Of a stretch of 64,000 bases of DNA, positions 11,118 through 22,918 are shown piece after piece. A program made the translations under genes and the position numbers. Source of the DNA: Lepidurus packardi (lineage: Eukaryota > Arthropoda > Branchiopoda > Notostraca > Triopsidae); NCBI GenBank assembly GCA_023053545.1, contig JAKZAN010000005.1, positions 1,922,001 to 1,986,000 on the forward strand. The letters run 5' to 3'. The notes beneath the pieces are model-generated. The model ran no database searches and had not been told where the DNA came from. It saw only the letters and a program-made list of their open reading frames with translations. How positions within the stretch are numbered: position 1 is the stretch's first letter; the number at the start of each line of letters is the position of its first letter.

Positions 11118-11900
11118 TATCTCCCATATATCTTAGCTTGAGTAACTTTGCATGGGCGGATATGAACGCGCATGGCTTCTGCGCAGGGTAACTTTATAAC
11201 CACTTACTCCATTTTGCGCGACGTTCTTCTCAAGAACAATACGATAAAAACAAGGCCTAGCGCCAGATAGTTTTCCTAATTCGCAATTGTGTTGATGAAA
11301 ATCGAGATTAATTGTTTTAAATTAGCAACTTGAGTAACTTCTTCTTAAGAAAAATACGATAAACATAATGCCTAGGGCCAGATAGTTTCCTTGTTCGCAA
11401 TTGTGTTGATGAAAATCGAGATTAATTGTTCTAAATTAGCAACTTGAGTAAGTACTTCTGAAGAAAAATACGATAAAAATAAGGCCTAGGGCAAGATAGT
11501 TTCCTAATTCGCAATTGTGTTGATGAAAATCGAGATTAATTGTTCTAAATTAGCAACTTGAGTAAGTTCTTCTGAAGAAAAATACGATAAAAATAAGGCC
11601 TAGGGCAAGATAGTTTCCTAATTCGCAATTGTGTTGATGAAAATCGAGATTCGTTGTTTTAAATGAGCAACTTGAGTAACTTCTGAAGAAAAATACGATA
11701 AAAATAAGGCCTTGGGCAAGATAGTTTCCTAATTCGCAATTGTGTTGATGAAAATCGAGATTAATTGTTTTAAATGAGCAACTTGTGTAAGTTCTTAAGA
11801 AAAATACGATAAAATAAGGCCTTGGGCAAGATAGTTTCCTAATTCGCAGTTGTGTTGATGAAAATATGAAAATCGAGATTAATTGTTTTGAATTAGCCAC
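11118..11900 (+). mobile_element. Family G element, copy 3, expanded internally
   Basis: The left terminus near 11122 reads CTCCCATATATCTTAGCTTG, a variant of the copy 2 terminus. It is followed by the head signature ggatatgaacgcgcatgg and CTTCTGCGCA at about 11159-11190. The block 'taactttataaccac' then leads straight into a tandem array (next entry) built from the segment that follows in other copies. I could not find the usual ACGGGAGC tail downstream, so the right boundary is approximate and the copy is probably truncated. Confidence 0.55.
11235..11897. repeat. Six-unit tandem array, 111-115 bp period
   Basis: The motif TACGATAAA recurs with its ACG at 11241, 11356, 11470, 11584, 11695 and 11806, giving spacings of 115, 114, 114, 111 and 111 bp. 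Each unit contains 'taattcgcaattgtgttgat' and 'gaaaatcgagatta'. The unit corresponds to the part of family G reading 'cttaagaa..ataaggc..tttccaattcgcaa' in copies 1 and 4, so the array is an amplified piece of the host element. Units are very alike, which implies recent or homogenised expansion. Confidence 0.85.
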
Positions 11901-14900
11901 GGCACAAGTGGAGAAAGGGAAACTATCAGGCCCGTCGTACTGGCCTTAGCTAGATTACGGTCAAGAAGTCTTCTACAAAGTTTGCTTACTTTGTACGAAA
12001 CACTACTTCTGCCATCCCCGTGCAATCGTAGCATGCACGTACAAAGCTAACGCCATTTAAGCATAGCCAAACCCAAGCTAAGCCAATCTGTCTTGGGTAC
12101 ACGTGCATAGTACGCATGAGGCATGAGGTTGCGTGATGTTGCATGCTTATGTTATAAGATCATCCATCAAAGGGACGATCTCTATCGACAACATGGTCTC
12201 AGGGCAAGACGACACCTCGCCGGGCTGGGGATCTCCTGTGGTGAAGCATATCGCTGAAGCTGAAGCCGAAGCCCCCCCTTGCACTTCATCCCACTATTGT
12301 TAGACTGTACCTGGGAACCAAATCATATCAGCCGTGCTTTATTCTTTATTTTAGTTTGATTTTCCTTTATACCGTCGCAGAAAACCCCACGTGTTATTCT
12401 CGTATACCCATGAGGAAGGTATACGTGTATGGACAGATCGCTGAGCCTTTTGGGAGCAGACAAAGTTGTCCGCGAGGATACATGAGGTGGCCCATCTAAG
12501 GAAGGTAACACTTTTAAACTGTTTGAACTTATTAGCTCACTTCTGCGTTCATCCATCTATAGTGCCCTCGACACTTGATCTATTTGGGAGAAAGATACCA
12601 TTAAAATAATAAGAAGCACGAAAATATGCAGAAGGGAACAAACAAAACAATTTTATTCAACAAAAATAACTTGGTCTTAAACAAGATAATCTGTTGGGGG
12701 AAAAGTTGATCTTAAAAAATATTATAATAAAGCAAATAAGAAAATGAAAATATGCAACGCAGAAGGGACAAAGCAAAAAAAAAATACTGAAAATAAAAAA
12801 AAAAGTTGCTAAAAATGAAAGTAATAGAAAAAGTTCCAGTTTTCTAAAACTGCTATTTATACTTTGACAGTTGAATAGTTCGTAAATAAAATGGCGCGTT
12901 TTGTGGAGTGGAATGAGGCATTTCTTTTCCCGCGATGTTATTGCGCGAGCCACTTTACATTGCGGTTTTCACTTGACAGGGGTTGGCCTCAGTCACGATC
13001 CATCCAGTCACTTTGAGGGTTTTACAAGTTTTTGTTCTATCATATCATCGCCATCCCTTATCATTTAGCGTATTAGAACGAGTCTTGATCTTGGCATGTG
13101 ATAGCCGGAGCGCGTGACATCCACAAAAAGACACAATTTGGATTGTGTTTGTTTTCCTATCGAGCCCTTGATCCATTTTCACTCGAAGAAGAAATGTCCA
13201 AACATTAAAATTAACTGAACTAAAAGGGTAGGTAGACACTTGTGTAGAGTTTCAAGCATCCATTTGGGGGATTATGGCGTCCTTGTTACTTTATTCTGGG
13301 ACAAAAAGGAGTTAAGGAATTTGGGCGAGTTATGGCAGTTTGCGGGAAGGGAACTTTGAGGCCATATTGAAAAGCCCGAGAGCTAGCGTTTTTCTTCTAT
13401 TTTCCTCCGTATTCTTCTGTAATGAAGCGGTCGCACTATGAAGTTACAAGTTAGAAAAAGGCCATTGTTTCACTGACTTCCTGCCGGGTGTACTAACGAA
13501 GTAGCACTCGGGACACTCCAGGGGCCGGCCTCCATGTTGTCAGCTTCTCAACACAAGACGTAATATAATATGGATGTGTTGGAAAAACGAGGAGGTCAAG
13601 GCACAGTTTACATAGCTCCTCTGTGGAAATTTCAGGAGGTAACAACGATACACAGGTCCTTCTTGATATGTATCCATGTGGGCATTCTGCCTTGCTGTAA
13701 GGAAACACATTACTTGTCTCGCGGCTTTTGCACAGCTCAAAAGTGAACTTGCTAGTGCGTAGTTAAAAGGCAATGCTTTACTTTTACAAATAAGGATTGC
13801 CGTAAGCTTACCACCAAATTGAAAGGGCTGAGTTAAGTAGTTTTTAAAGAATTACGTCGAGTTAAGGGATAATTCCTCGTCCATATTTAGTTGCTGTACG
13901 CCAATATTTTTATTAGAATTCAATTTTTTCATAAATTTTAGTTTCATATTTTCAATTCAATGTTTCAATTTTCAATTCAGTTTCATATTTCAATTCATAT
14001 TTTTTTCAGGAATTTTAGTTCTTGTAATTCTTGCAATAATTCTTTAATTTCAGTATTAGCATTATTTTTCTGACTTTTTAAAATTCAATTTCTTCCATAA
14101 AATTGATAGAATTCGATATTTTTCCAGAGTTTATGGTAATTCAATGAGCAATTTCTGAAGCGAAGTTAAAAAAAAAATCTTTCAAATGGTGTACTTATTA
14201 TGTATTCAATACTGCACATGGGTCATTTTATTGACGATAATTTTGCAACCATTGGTCACAGAATTTAGCACAGGATTTCATTGTACAATCAGCAAGAAAC
14301 TTTTCCTTTTGTAAGTTTATAAACTAGGTCTTTTTCCGCTAGGGGGAGGAATGCACACGCGGGTAATTTTTTTTTAATCATTTCACTGTCTTGTCATATC
14401 CAATCGAACACTTTTCATCAAGATAAAAAAGAATCGCACACGAAACGTCGCTTAGTACAGTACGTTGGCCCGATGGGGGGGAGGGGGGGGAGGAGGTCGA
14501 GCAACCACAGTGCCCAAGCATTGTTGTTTGTGGTGTGTTTGTGGGACTTCCCACAAAGTTCAAACTTGTATCCTCCGTTTGTCTGTCTGTCCTGCTTGTC
14601 GGTATAGGGTATTAAAAAAAGTGGCTGGCAAAAGTTTGAGACTGCTTTTTTTCAGTTCCAAGGCAAATAGAGATGTAAGGCATGGAAGTAGAGAGAGAAT
14701 CTAAGAATGCAAGACAGAGAGACTGTAAAACAACGAGGAGTTTTTACAAGACAATAAAGAATCGAGCACTTGTAAGTGGAGAAACTCGTCTTTTTGTATG
14801 TTACCCCAAGTTTAATTAAGCAGTTTGGTGGCGTTGAGGGATGGAGCTGGCGTAGTAGTTCAAAGGATCACTCTCTCTCTTCGCCCGAAACCTCCGAAAC

Positions 14901-16456
14901 CCCCACAAGCATCTTGTTTGATAGGTTTAGGAGCGCTTGTCTTCTCGATCGACGATGTAGGTGTCCCATTAAGACTAAGATTAGCTATTTAACGGTGTGA
15001 ATGCGGTTGGCTGGTTTGCTAGAGTGGTTTGACCCAATCCACCCAAACCATCAGGGAGAATTATGAGAAAAAGTTGCGTCAATTATACAGATATTTTGTG
15101 TGCCTGTCTATGTCTTCTCTTACTTTTCTTTCATTCCTGGCTACACAGTTCGTTCGTCGGATTCTCTAGCCTTGGTCGGTGGAGCATTACGAAGTAACAG
15201 AGTTCGCAGTCGTAATAAGTACGAGCACACGAAAAGAAAAGGTGAAGAGCTCAAACTTCTCAGTTTCCAACTTCTCAGCTTGGAGGTATTCTTTGTCTTG
15301 GAAAATCTTTCGTCGCCTTTAACCTCGTTTTCACTTAAACACCCACCACCGATGTAGGATGGTGTAATTCTTCATTGTAACTTTCTGAGAATTGTATTTT
15401 ATTTTATTTGAAACCGTCGCCCATAAGCCATTATCCCGAAGCTCGTCTCGGTCTAACTGTTTATGGCTTAAGTTGATGGACACTTTCATTGTGTGGGCTT
15501 CAAACGCCGGTGTATATCCAACATTCAACCAAAGTTTGGAGATATGATAACTTTTCCCCTCTCTCTCTCTCTCTCTCTCTCTCTGTCTTTATCTTTCGCT
15601 GTTGTCTTCCTGGTTGTTTTTTGGTTTTATTTACTTTTTTATTATTATTTAGGCGGCTTTTGTTTGCCAGGTTCTGAGGGTATATGACATTGGTACACGA
15701 GCCTTTCCGTTTAAAGAGAATTGCTATAGCTTGAGCTTTAGCCCTTTTGGAAAGCCGCGGCTGATGGTTAGCTATGATAGCAAAGACAGCTACTGTTCTC
15801 TGAAATTAAAGGCGTGTAATAAAAGCTCGATGTTTTCTTTAAAAAAAGGAATTTAATCAGACAAGGAAAGTTGGCAAGGGTTGGAGTAAATTGAAAGTGT
15901 GGGTTAGTAATATCTTGCCTATTTTGCAGCACTTGGACATGGGCCGTTGTACAGGGATCACAATTCGTGCAGCAAGGAATTCGTGATGAATGTACGCTTT
16001 AGCTAATCGTGGAAGTCCTAGACCACTCCCAAAAAGTAAAAAAAAAAAAATAATTAATCACTTGGCTGCATAATCGCCCCCTCTTTTACTTGACCTAGCG
16101 AGCATGTGTCCTTATTTGTTTTATCAGAGTTTATTTGGATTGAATTCTTTATTCCTATTTTTTGGCTAAACTATTTCCCACAAGTTTATTTGTAATCCTC
16201 AAGAGAAAGCTCGTAACGTGTCTTTAAGGATAAAGAGTTGAATTTCAAGTATAACAAGATTTTTTTATTGATTTTTTTTCAAACAGCTCAGGGTATCAAA
16301 TCCCTGGAATACTTTCGATCCAAGGGAATACAAAGTCGGCGAAAGTCTGAGTAGTAAACACAAACAAGACGAAATGACATTCCGATGTCATATGTAGAGC
16401 ACGATAAGGTTCAAAGGAACAGGTAAGAACTCGTAGCGCTAGTTCGGCCTGATTTG
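11901..16456. other. Non-coding stretch with AT-rich and simple repeats
   Basis: I see no supported gene. An especially AT-rich segment (about 13890-14130) is made of degenerate AATTC/TTTCA-type units. A G-rich tract lies at 14474-14492. A (CT)13 microsatellite lies at 15559-15584. Open frames here are short and without recognisable domains. Confidence 0.45.
15559..15584. repeat. (CT)n microsatellite
   Basis: Thirteen uninterrupted CT units, preceded by CCC and followed by GTCTTT. This is simple sequence with no associated gene signal. Confidence 0.9.
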
Positions 16457-16513
16457 CTTTTCATTGTTGCTCAACCAAGCAAATACAGATTTCGTTGTTG
16501 CTTAACAATGAAA
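16457..16513. repeat. Small inverted repeat with CATTGTTG arms
   Basis: The left arm is CTTTTCATTGTTGCTCAAC (16457-16475) and the right arm GTTGCTTAACAATGAAA (16497-16513). They are inverted copies with one mismatch and a loop of about 21 bases. The arm resembles the hairpin arms at 54697 and 54986, which suggests a shared short element family. It sits 18 bp before another, larger inverted repeat. Confidence 0.6.
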
Positions 16514-16530
16514 GTAAAGATTGCCCCTCT

Positions 16531-16659
16531 AGCTTATAGCGTTCCACTGGCTGCACTGTTGCAATAATTTTGGCACTCAGTGTGTAAAGATAGGCATGTT
16601 TGACGCACCGAGTGCCAAAACTATTGCACCAGTGCAGCCACTGGAACGCGCTGTTAGCT
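16531..16659. repeat. Large imperfect palindrome, arms about 48 bp
   Basis: The left arm (16531-16578) includes GCGTTCCACTGGCTGCACTG and TTTTGGCACTC. The right arm (16610-16659) carries the inverse, GAGTGCCAAAAC and CAGTGCAGCCACTGGAACGC. About 31 bp separate the arms. This is a foldback or MITE-like structure. No target duplication is obvious and no ORF is inside. Confidence 0.75.
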
Positions 16660-18869
16660 TGCTAAGCAACAGCCAAGAGGCGCCCAAAACGGCAAATGTC
16701 GGGTACTTTCCTATATAAGCATGCCTTCCCCATGCTATCATACCAAATAATATTAAGCTGCAGACGGAAGGTTACACAGTACGTGCGTTGGGTACGTGAC
16801 TTCTTGGCAAAGGGATTGAGGGTGCTAAATAAAGTTTTTTTTTGCCAATAAAGTTCTACATTTATAGGTATTGGTCCCCAATGTTCATTAGTCTGCATTA
16901 ATTATGCATTCAAGGATAATAAGCCGACAGCCATAGAACCAGAGCCGCTACAGGATTCCTATTTCTACTCCTTACAAACAACACAGTGTGAGAATGAGAT
17001 GGCAAGTTTGAGTATGTATTATTATTACACCTGTGGGGGCTATATTCTCTTCAGATCTCCAGCGTTTCATGCGTAGGCAAATGTAGAAAAGGGCTCTGGA
17101 AAATGGGGAAATGAGAAAGCACAACGAGCAGCGGCAAAAGGTTCTGTCTCTCCAAGGAAAAATAAACTGTGTATATGTGTGTATAGAGAGAAGGCAAAAG
17201 CTATCTAAGGGTTCCGTTTGTCTTTGTCTCGCTCGCACCAATATTTATCCAAACGCTCTCAGCATCTTTTTTAATTTATTTATTTATATATTTATTAAGA
17301 GGCGACCATTGAAACAAGCCAAGGCTGGAGAGACCCCACGCCGAAAAACGCTTGATTACTGATTGTTTACAACAAGAAAAGAGGACACATGTGTTCCTTC
17401 TTAGTGAAGCCAAAAAAGAATTAAAAAAAAAGAAAAATAATAAGGCCAGTTCTCCCCACATGCCGTAATAGTTCATTGTTAAGGATTTGTGCATCAAAAG
17501 TGAGAAAAGACAACAAGACCCGAAGCTTTTGAGAGATGCCCCCCCTTTTTTAAGTTTCGAGTCTTATCGGGGGAGAGAAAGAGACACAGAGAGAGGAAGA
17601 GGAGAAAAAGAAAAGGGTTATGCTATTGTTATTATGTTTCCTATTGTGCAGCAGGTACTACCACGGCTTCTTACGGACCCTTCAAAAGAACGACCCCGAG
17701 AAGGTTGTTGCAGCAACGGGAACTCGCTGCTGGCCTGTTGCATGCGCTTTGGGTTCTCTATATGGACAATGGCATGTTGACAAAAAAGGCAATCCACCTT
17801 GCTGCCCTACTAACATTCTCACCTTACCATAAGGGAAAACTGGGCTTTATTTAATTAATTTTCTGGATTTTTTCTATTATTATTCAAACAATTTAGGCGT
17901 GTTTTCCTTCTAGAGCAGGGCTTTTATTTATTTTTTAAGCGAAAGGATTTTCTTAGTTCAATGTAGATGTATTTCGTTCCCACTGTCTTTAACGGCAAAA
18001 ATGCGTTTTTTTTATAAATTTCATCTTTCGAAAGTATCTCTTTGATTAAACACTCGAAAATTAATTCAATACGCCATGCTATGCTATGAATCCGAGTATG
18101 TGAATGTTTCGGACGGCGCACTATAAGAACAGGTGGATCCATGTGGAATTTAGTTAAGGATGTGAATAAAAGAAAGAAAGGAAAAATTGGGAGGGATTGT
18201 ACTTGCATAGGTGCACGGCAGCCGACAAAGGACCTTGTCCTGCTATTGTTGACGAGGTAAACAGATCCTCCCAAGTCTCTTTCCGATGATATGAAGGCGG
18301 CATGTTGTACGATTTTGTCCGGTTTTCACTCGTGAAAAACCAACAGAAAATTGACTGAAAAGGTGGAAACAAAGTTTGGCTCGCGCCCATGGCGTCACGC
18401 CTGTCATTTATTTAGGATAAGCTATACATGGTCAATTTTTTTCCTTTTCATTTGATTTTTACTCTGTTTACGTACCTCTTTTTTATTTTTTATTCTCCTC
18501 CACATTTCGTAATAAACACCTTATTTAGAGGTAAAAAAGCCATACCCTGTAAAAAAAAAATGGAAATTGGGTATGTCCTAAGCAATTTCGAACTGTCCAT
18601 CATCAGTGACAAATGATGAGTATCACGAGCGACAAATGGGATTAAGGACAGGGAAAAAAGGTGCCTATAGTGATTGACAACCACTTTTGTGCGAGAATCG
18701 AAGCTTGATGGGGTAGAGAACATATCTAGTAACGGAACAGTGCTGCACAATTGGAGGATTGACAGCCCAATCTTAAAAACCTGGGGAAGCTTTCGATAGA
18801 TCCTCAACAAGTGAACGTCTGTTTCACTTTTGATGGTACTAAACAAGCAAAAAGCCATGACTCTATTCA
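16660..18869. other. Non-coding stretch, no supported gene
   Basis: I see nothing that supports a gene. Open frames are short and unrelated to families I know. Poly-T and poly-A runs are frequent. Confidence 0.4.
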
Positions 18870-19484
18870 TTGTTAACGATAGTGGGGTGTATATGAGTGC
18901 GCATCGCTTCTGCGCATAAAACTTTACACCACGTACTCCATTTCCCGTAGAGTATTTCTTTAAGAATACACTAAGATAATTTGAGGGCATGACGGTTTCC
19001 AACTTGGCCAATTTGCTGTGGTTCGCATAGATGCTAAATTTTTTTACATTTTTCAAATGATTGTAGAACAAAATCCGGAAAGTAGTATCCAATTAGTATT
19101 CGTATATTACTGCCAGGAAGTTTTGTAAAAATTCCGCCAATTTTCCAACTTCGCCAATTTGCTGTGGTTCGCATAGGTGCTAAATTTTTTTTACATTTTT
19201 CAAATGATTCTAGAACAAAATCCGGAAAGTAGGATCCAATTAGTATTCGTGTTACCTACATTACTGCCAGGAAGTTTTGGCAATTTGCTGCGTTTCATAT
19301 AGTTGATGCTTTAATTTCTATTTTTCAAATTATTAAAAAAAAATCAAAGGAGTAATATTGGGTTGCACTTAATATTAGTGTTACCTACATTACTGGGAAT
19401 AAGTTTGCTACAGATTTCGCGTACTTTTTACGTAAGAGTGCTTTTGCATTCGTGCCTTAGAAAGCTATAAGCTACACGGGAGCT
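18870..19484 (+). mobile_element. Family G element, copy 4, with internal duplication
   Basis: The head signature gtatatgagtgcgcatcg and CTTCTGCGCATAAAA lies at about 18888-18921. It is followed by the 'accacgtactccatttcc' block and then 'gggcatgacggtttcca'. The tail motifs 'cctacattactg' and 'gcgtactttttacgtaaga' lie at about 19387-19437. The copy ends 'gctacACGGGAGCTgcaag'. The left terminus is too decayed to place exactly. The middle is enlarged by a near-identical direct repeat (next entry). No coding capacity. Confidence 0.6.
18994..19300. repeat. Direct repeats, about 146 bp, inside family G copy 4
   Basis: The motif CCAATTTGCTG with following GGTTCGCATAG occurs at 19008 and 19154, and a shorter version (CCAA replaced by GCAA) at about 19280. 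The first two units share 'ccggaaagtag.atccaatta' and 'ctgccaggaagtttt' almost unchanged. This is a local duplication of the element's interior, comparable with the six-unit array in copy 3. Confidence 0.75.
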
Positions 19485-22405
19485 GCAAGCCCTTGGCACA
19501 TTGCTGCAGACACTTGAGATAGTTGGTCTATAGAACATTTGCATTGAATTGGGGTTGCCGTTTGACTTTCTTTGGGCGCCGCCAGAACAGACAACATCTG
19601 CGGCCACTTTGCGGCTCCTGACATGCTGTTTTCCGGTTAGTTAGGTTACTTTTACCGTTTGCCAATTGTCCCCCATCTCTTACTGTCGTGAAGCTCTGCT
19701 GTGGTGTCCGTTTTGTCTTCCCTTTTCCTTTGGAGGGGAAACTCGTCAACGACCTTGGATTATTCCACCCGAAAAATAAAAAAAAAGTCATGAGTAAAAT
19801 TGAGCACGATTATTTTTTGTTCCATCAAGGTTCTGGTCAATTAAATTTTAATTTAATCATGCCGATATGGTAGAACGATATAGCACTGCAAACTATTCTG
19901 GATAATTCTTACAATTCAATGTGACCACCTTTTCATAACAATAATGTTTCTAAAAAGTTGTAAAGTTAAAAAGTTTCAATATAAGTCTAGCATTTCGAAG
20001 TACGTTACTACAGAAATTTCTAAAATTACGGTAGAGAAATTCAAAGTGCCTCAGAATTCGTGGTACCTTTTATGTAAAGAATTGTAAAATTAATAAAAAA
20101 AAAAAATGACAGAGTGTGTATGCAAGAGTTGCTACTGATATCTGGATAGTGTAATGTAAGGGTCAGTCTATACAGGTTTCAGGCGTTTTATGTATCGCGT
20201 CCCTGCGAAAATATGGACTTTCTTACTTGCTCTGTCTGCAGCAGGAGCAAAAGTCTGGAGCTAAAAGTCAAAATAACTGCTCCCCGTAGCCCTCGTTACA
20301 CATTTCGGCCTTCGACGACATGGCGTGCATAGCTAACGAGATTCCCTTGACGAGGATAAATGACGGTCGCTTGGGTATGCGTCGTAAGTAGCCCGAGCTG
20401 CAGAGTACCCAAAACGCGCTGTGGACTCATGATAATGCATACGGGGTGCTGAGAAGTCCCTCTCGTGTGAGAGATTTTCCGAAAGCTCCGAGCTCCCACT
20501 AGAGAAACCAACAGGTTGATTGTCTGGGCGAATTCGTCCAAATTCCTTTTGGCCGCCAGGTACTGCCTTCCTTGTCCTTTACCCATTTCCATCGCACTGC
20601 TGCGCTCGGGTTCTGCGGGTACGTGACGAGGATGACTCTGGAACAAAGTTGGATTCTTCCTAGTAGGGAAAAAAGCGTAGCATGGTTTTCTATGTGTTCC
20701 CTGAACACTTTTGCCAAGTCTTTCGCTCGCAAACCTGATCTTCCAAGTCATTTGAGTTTGCTCCCTTTGTTACAGTTTTTGTTCACTGCAGCACTTACAC
20801 CAGAACAGTAGCTGGCCGATGAGTCTATGCCAGAACATAACACTTGCGTAAACTGCCAACTTGGACTCTTGAGATCGCGCTTTTTTATAGCTTTTCCTAA
20901 TACATTAAGATGCATGTCTCGTTCCTTTTTTTGTGTCTACTTTGCTTTGGCTAGAGTGTGAGAGAGATAGTAGGTTAACAAGAGTATCTTGGACTCGAGC
21001 TTTCTTGTCAGTTAATGGGGTACCCGCTCCTCAGTTGACATGGCTAACTCAACAGGTTAAGACAGAGGGGCCCACATTCTTCAACGTGTATCGAATTTAC
21101 GCCAAAAAGGGCATGCAAATAACACACTCGGGCTTGGAAGAGTTTGAGTCTCGGGTATGAACCGTTTGGCAGTAGTTTAGGAACACACGAATTTCTTTAC
21201 TTTACAATTTTATTACAATGACCTATTGGGGCACTTTATATGCCAAGAGACTATTGGAGTTATTTGCAAGGTCTGATACCAGTACAGGCTTTCTAACGCA
21301 TTTTACTGCCGAAATGGGTACAATTACATTAAACGTGTTTTAAATTATATTGCAATGGTGGCACGTCATCAAAGAATGGTAAGATCACGGACCTTTTCGC
21401 GATAGAAAATCCGTCCAAAAACGATTGAACGTTCGGCCAAATCGTTTCGTAAGCTAACAAATAAATGAAAAAAGGTTGAACAGCTCAACCAAATGAATAG
21501 CAACAGTAATACGAGAGAAAGGCTTGGCCCGTTGAACGGTGATTGCCTGTTTCTACACGAACAATGAAAGGTGGGCAAGTTCGCACCTGTCTTTTAAATG
21601 TTGTATTGATTTTGAGGATGCGGAGGATTATAGGGGAGGAGGGGTGGGGGAAATGAAGAAGGCCAGCCACAGGTGGGATACAAGTTTGCGGTCTGTAGGC
21701 ATAGCTTTTGTCTAGGAAGTTTTAGAGTCCAAATCCAGGTTAGGAAGGGGAGGCCCTGATCCATTATACAAGTCTCTGTCAGGGCTCAGATTGACTATGC
21801 ATGAAGGCGAGGCACCTTGATGAGTTTTCTCCGCCAACAATAAAGTACACGGCGTTATAACGATAGCCTACAGGGGCACACACCAGTACATCACCCGCAC
21901 AACTTTAATGCGCGGTCGGAGAAAAATCCCGAAGCTTGTGTTGCGGAATAGTTTTCCCACGTAATACTGTCTGGGTTTTGGTTCTACTGCTCTCTGGTAC
22001 CAGTAGTCGTGGTTCATTATGTACGTACTTGGGTTAAGAGGTTACGACTTTGAGCATGTTGTGTTAGATGTGAAGAGTTGGGGAATTTTTCTGAAAGAAT
22101 GAACTGAAAAGGTTTTGGCTTGGTTTTTGTATTTCATTGGGATGACAACACAGCACCACCAAAATAAACCCATAGCTCCCCATAATAGAAAAATAATATT
22201 TGGCAAAAACATGGCAATACCATCGTGGATTTTCAATATATGATTTGAATCAATAGTAATAAAAATGAATTAAAAAAAATGGAAAGATAAACGAAAGGAA
22301 GACAAAATAAAAACGTCATTGCAAATAGAATACGGAAGCGCAATAGTAAAATCTGTGTCTTTATCGTAAACATTTGATATGTTTCTTTGTTCCCCAGTTG
22401 TGGTC
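19485..22405. other. Non-coding stretch, no supported gene
   Basis: I see no supported gene. The minus-strand frame at 20296-20751 lacks any recognisable domain. The AT-rich segment around 19900-20100 (with 'attcttacaattcaatgtg') loosely resembles sequences near 4130, 42370-42540 and 59660, a possible degenerate dispersed repeat. This lies downstream of the bHLH gene; its 3' UTR may extend into the right-hand edge. Confidence 0.4.
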
Positions 22406-22445
22406 ATTTTTTTTTTTTTTCATTTCATTTTTTTTTTTTTTTTTT
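22406..22445. repeat. Two poly-T tracts
   Basis: Two T runs of about 14 and 18 bases, separated by CATTTCA. They lie about 480 bp downstream of the bHLH stop codon, where they read as poly-A on the coding strand. Confidence 0.8.
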
Positions 22446-22918
22446 AAGAAAAGAACATAATGGTGCCCATGGGTTTCGCTTTTTTGCGTTGTCTGGTTGG
22501 CGATTGGCGGGGTTTGGGAAAGTGAATGCTTGATGTGTTACCAGTGACCGGCGATGACTAGAACAGCAGCACTTGCATGTTAATTCTCAACAAACGGGGT
22601 TTCTCTCTTTTCGGGCTGTGTGGACTGGATTTTAGTACACGCTCTTTTCTGTATTCTTTTTTCTTTCCGTTCTTCAAAAAGTGTCAAAGACGAGATTTGT
22701 CACTGGAATGTGTTCCTCTGTTACGCGGCTCTAAGTGTTTTTTTTTTCCTCGTTTTTCTCTTTTTTGTTCTCAAGTTCGGCTTCTTCTGCTGCTGCTGCT
22801 GCTTCTTCCCATTGAAAAGGCATTGAGAAGGCACAAAGTCCCTTTTTTTACAGCGATTAGAGAGATACAAGGTTTACACGCAAAAAACTGCCAGGTTGGA
22901 CACACGGTTATCTCTTTT

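Noticed and set aside
11550..11900. 116-codon periodic minus-strand frame
   Set aside because: Translation of the 111-115-bp tandem array; the periodic peptide follows from the DNA repeat.
18490..19092. 200-codon minus-strand open frame
   Set aside because: It opens with TTG rather than ATG, runs into a family G element and shows no domain. The composition is what AT-rich non-coding sequence gives.
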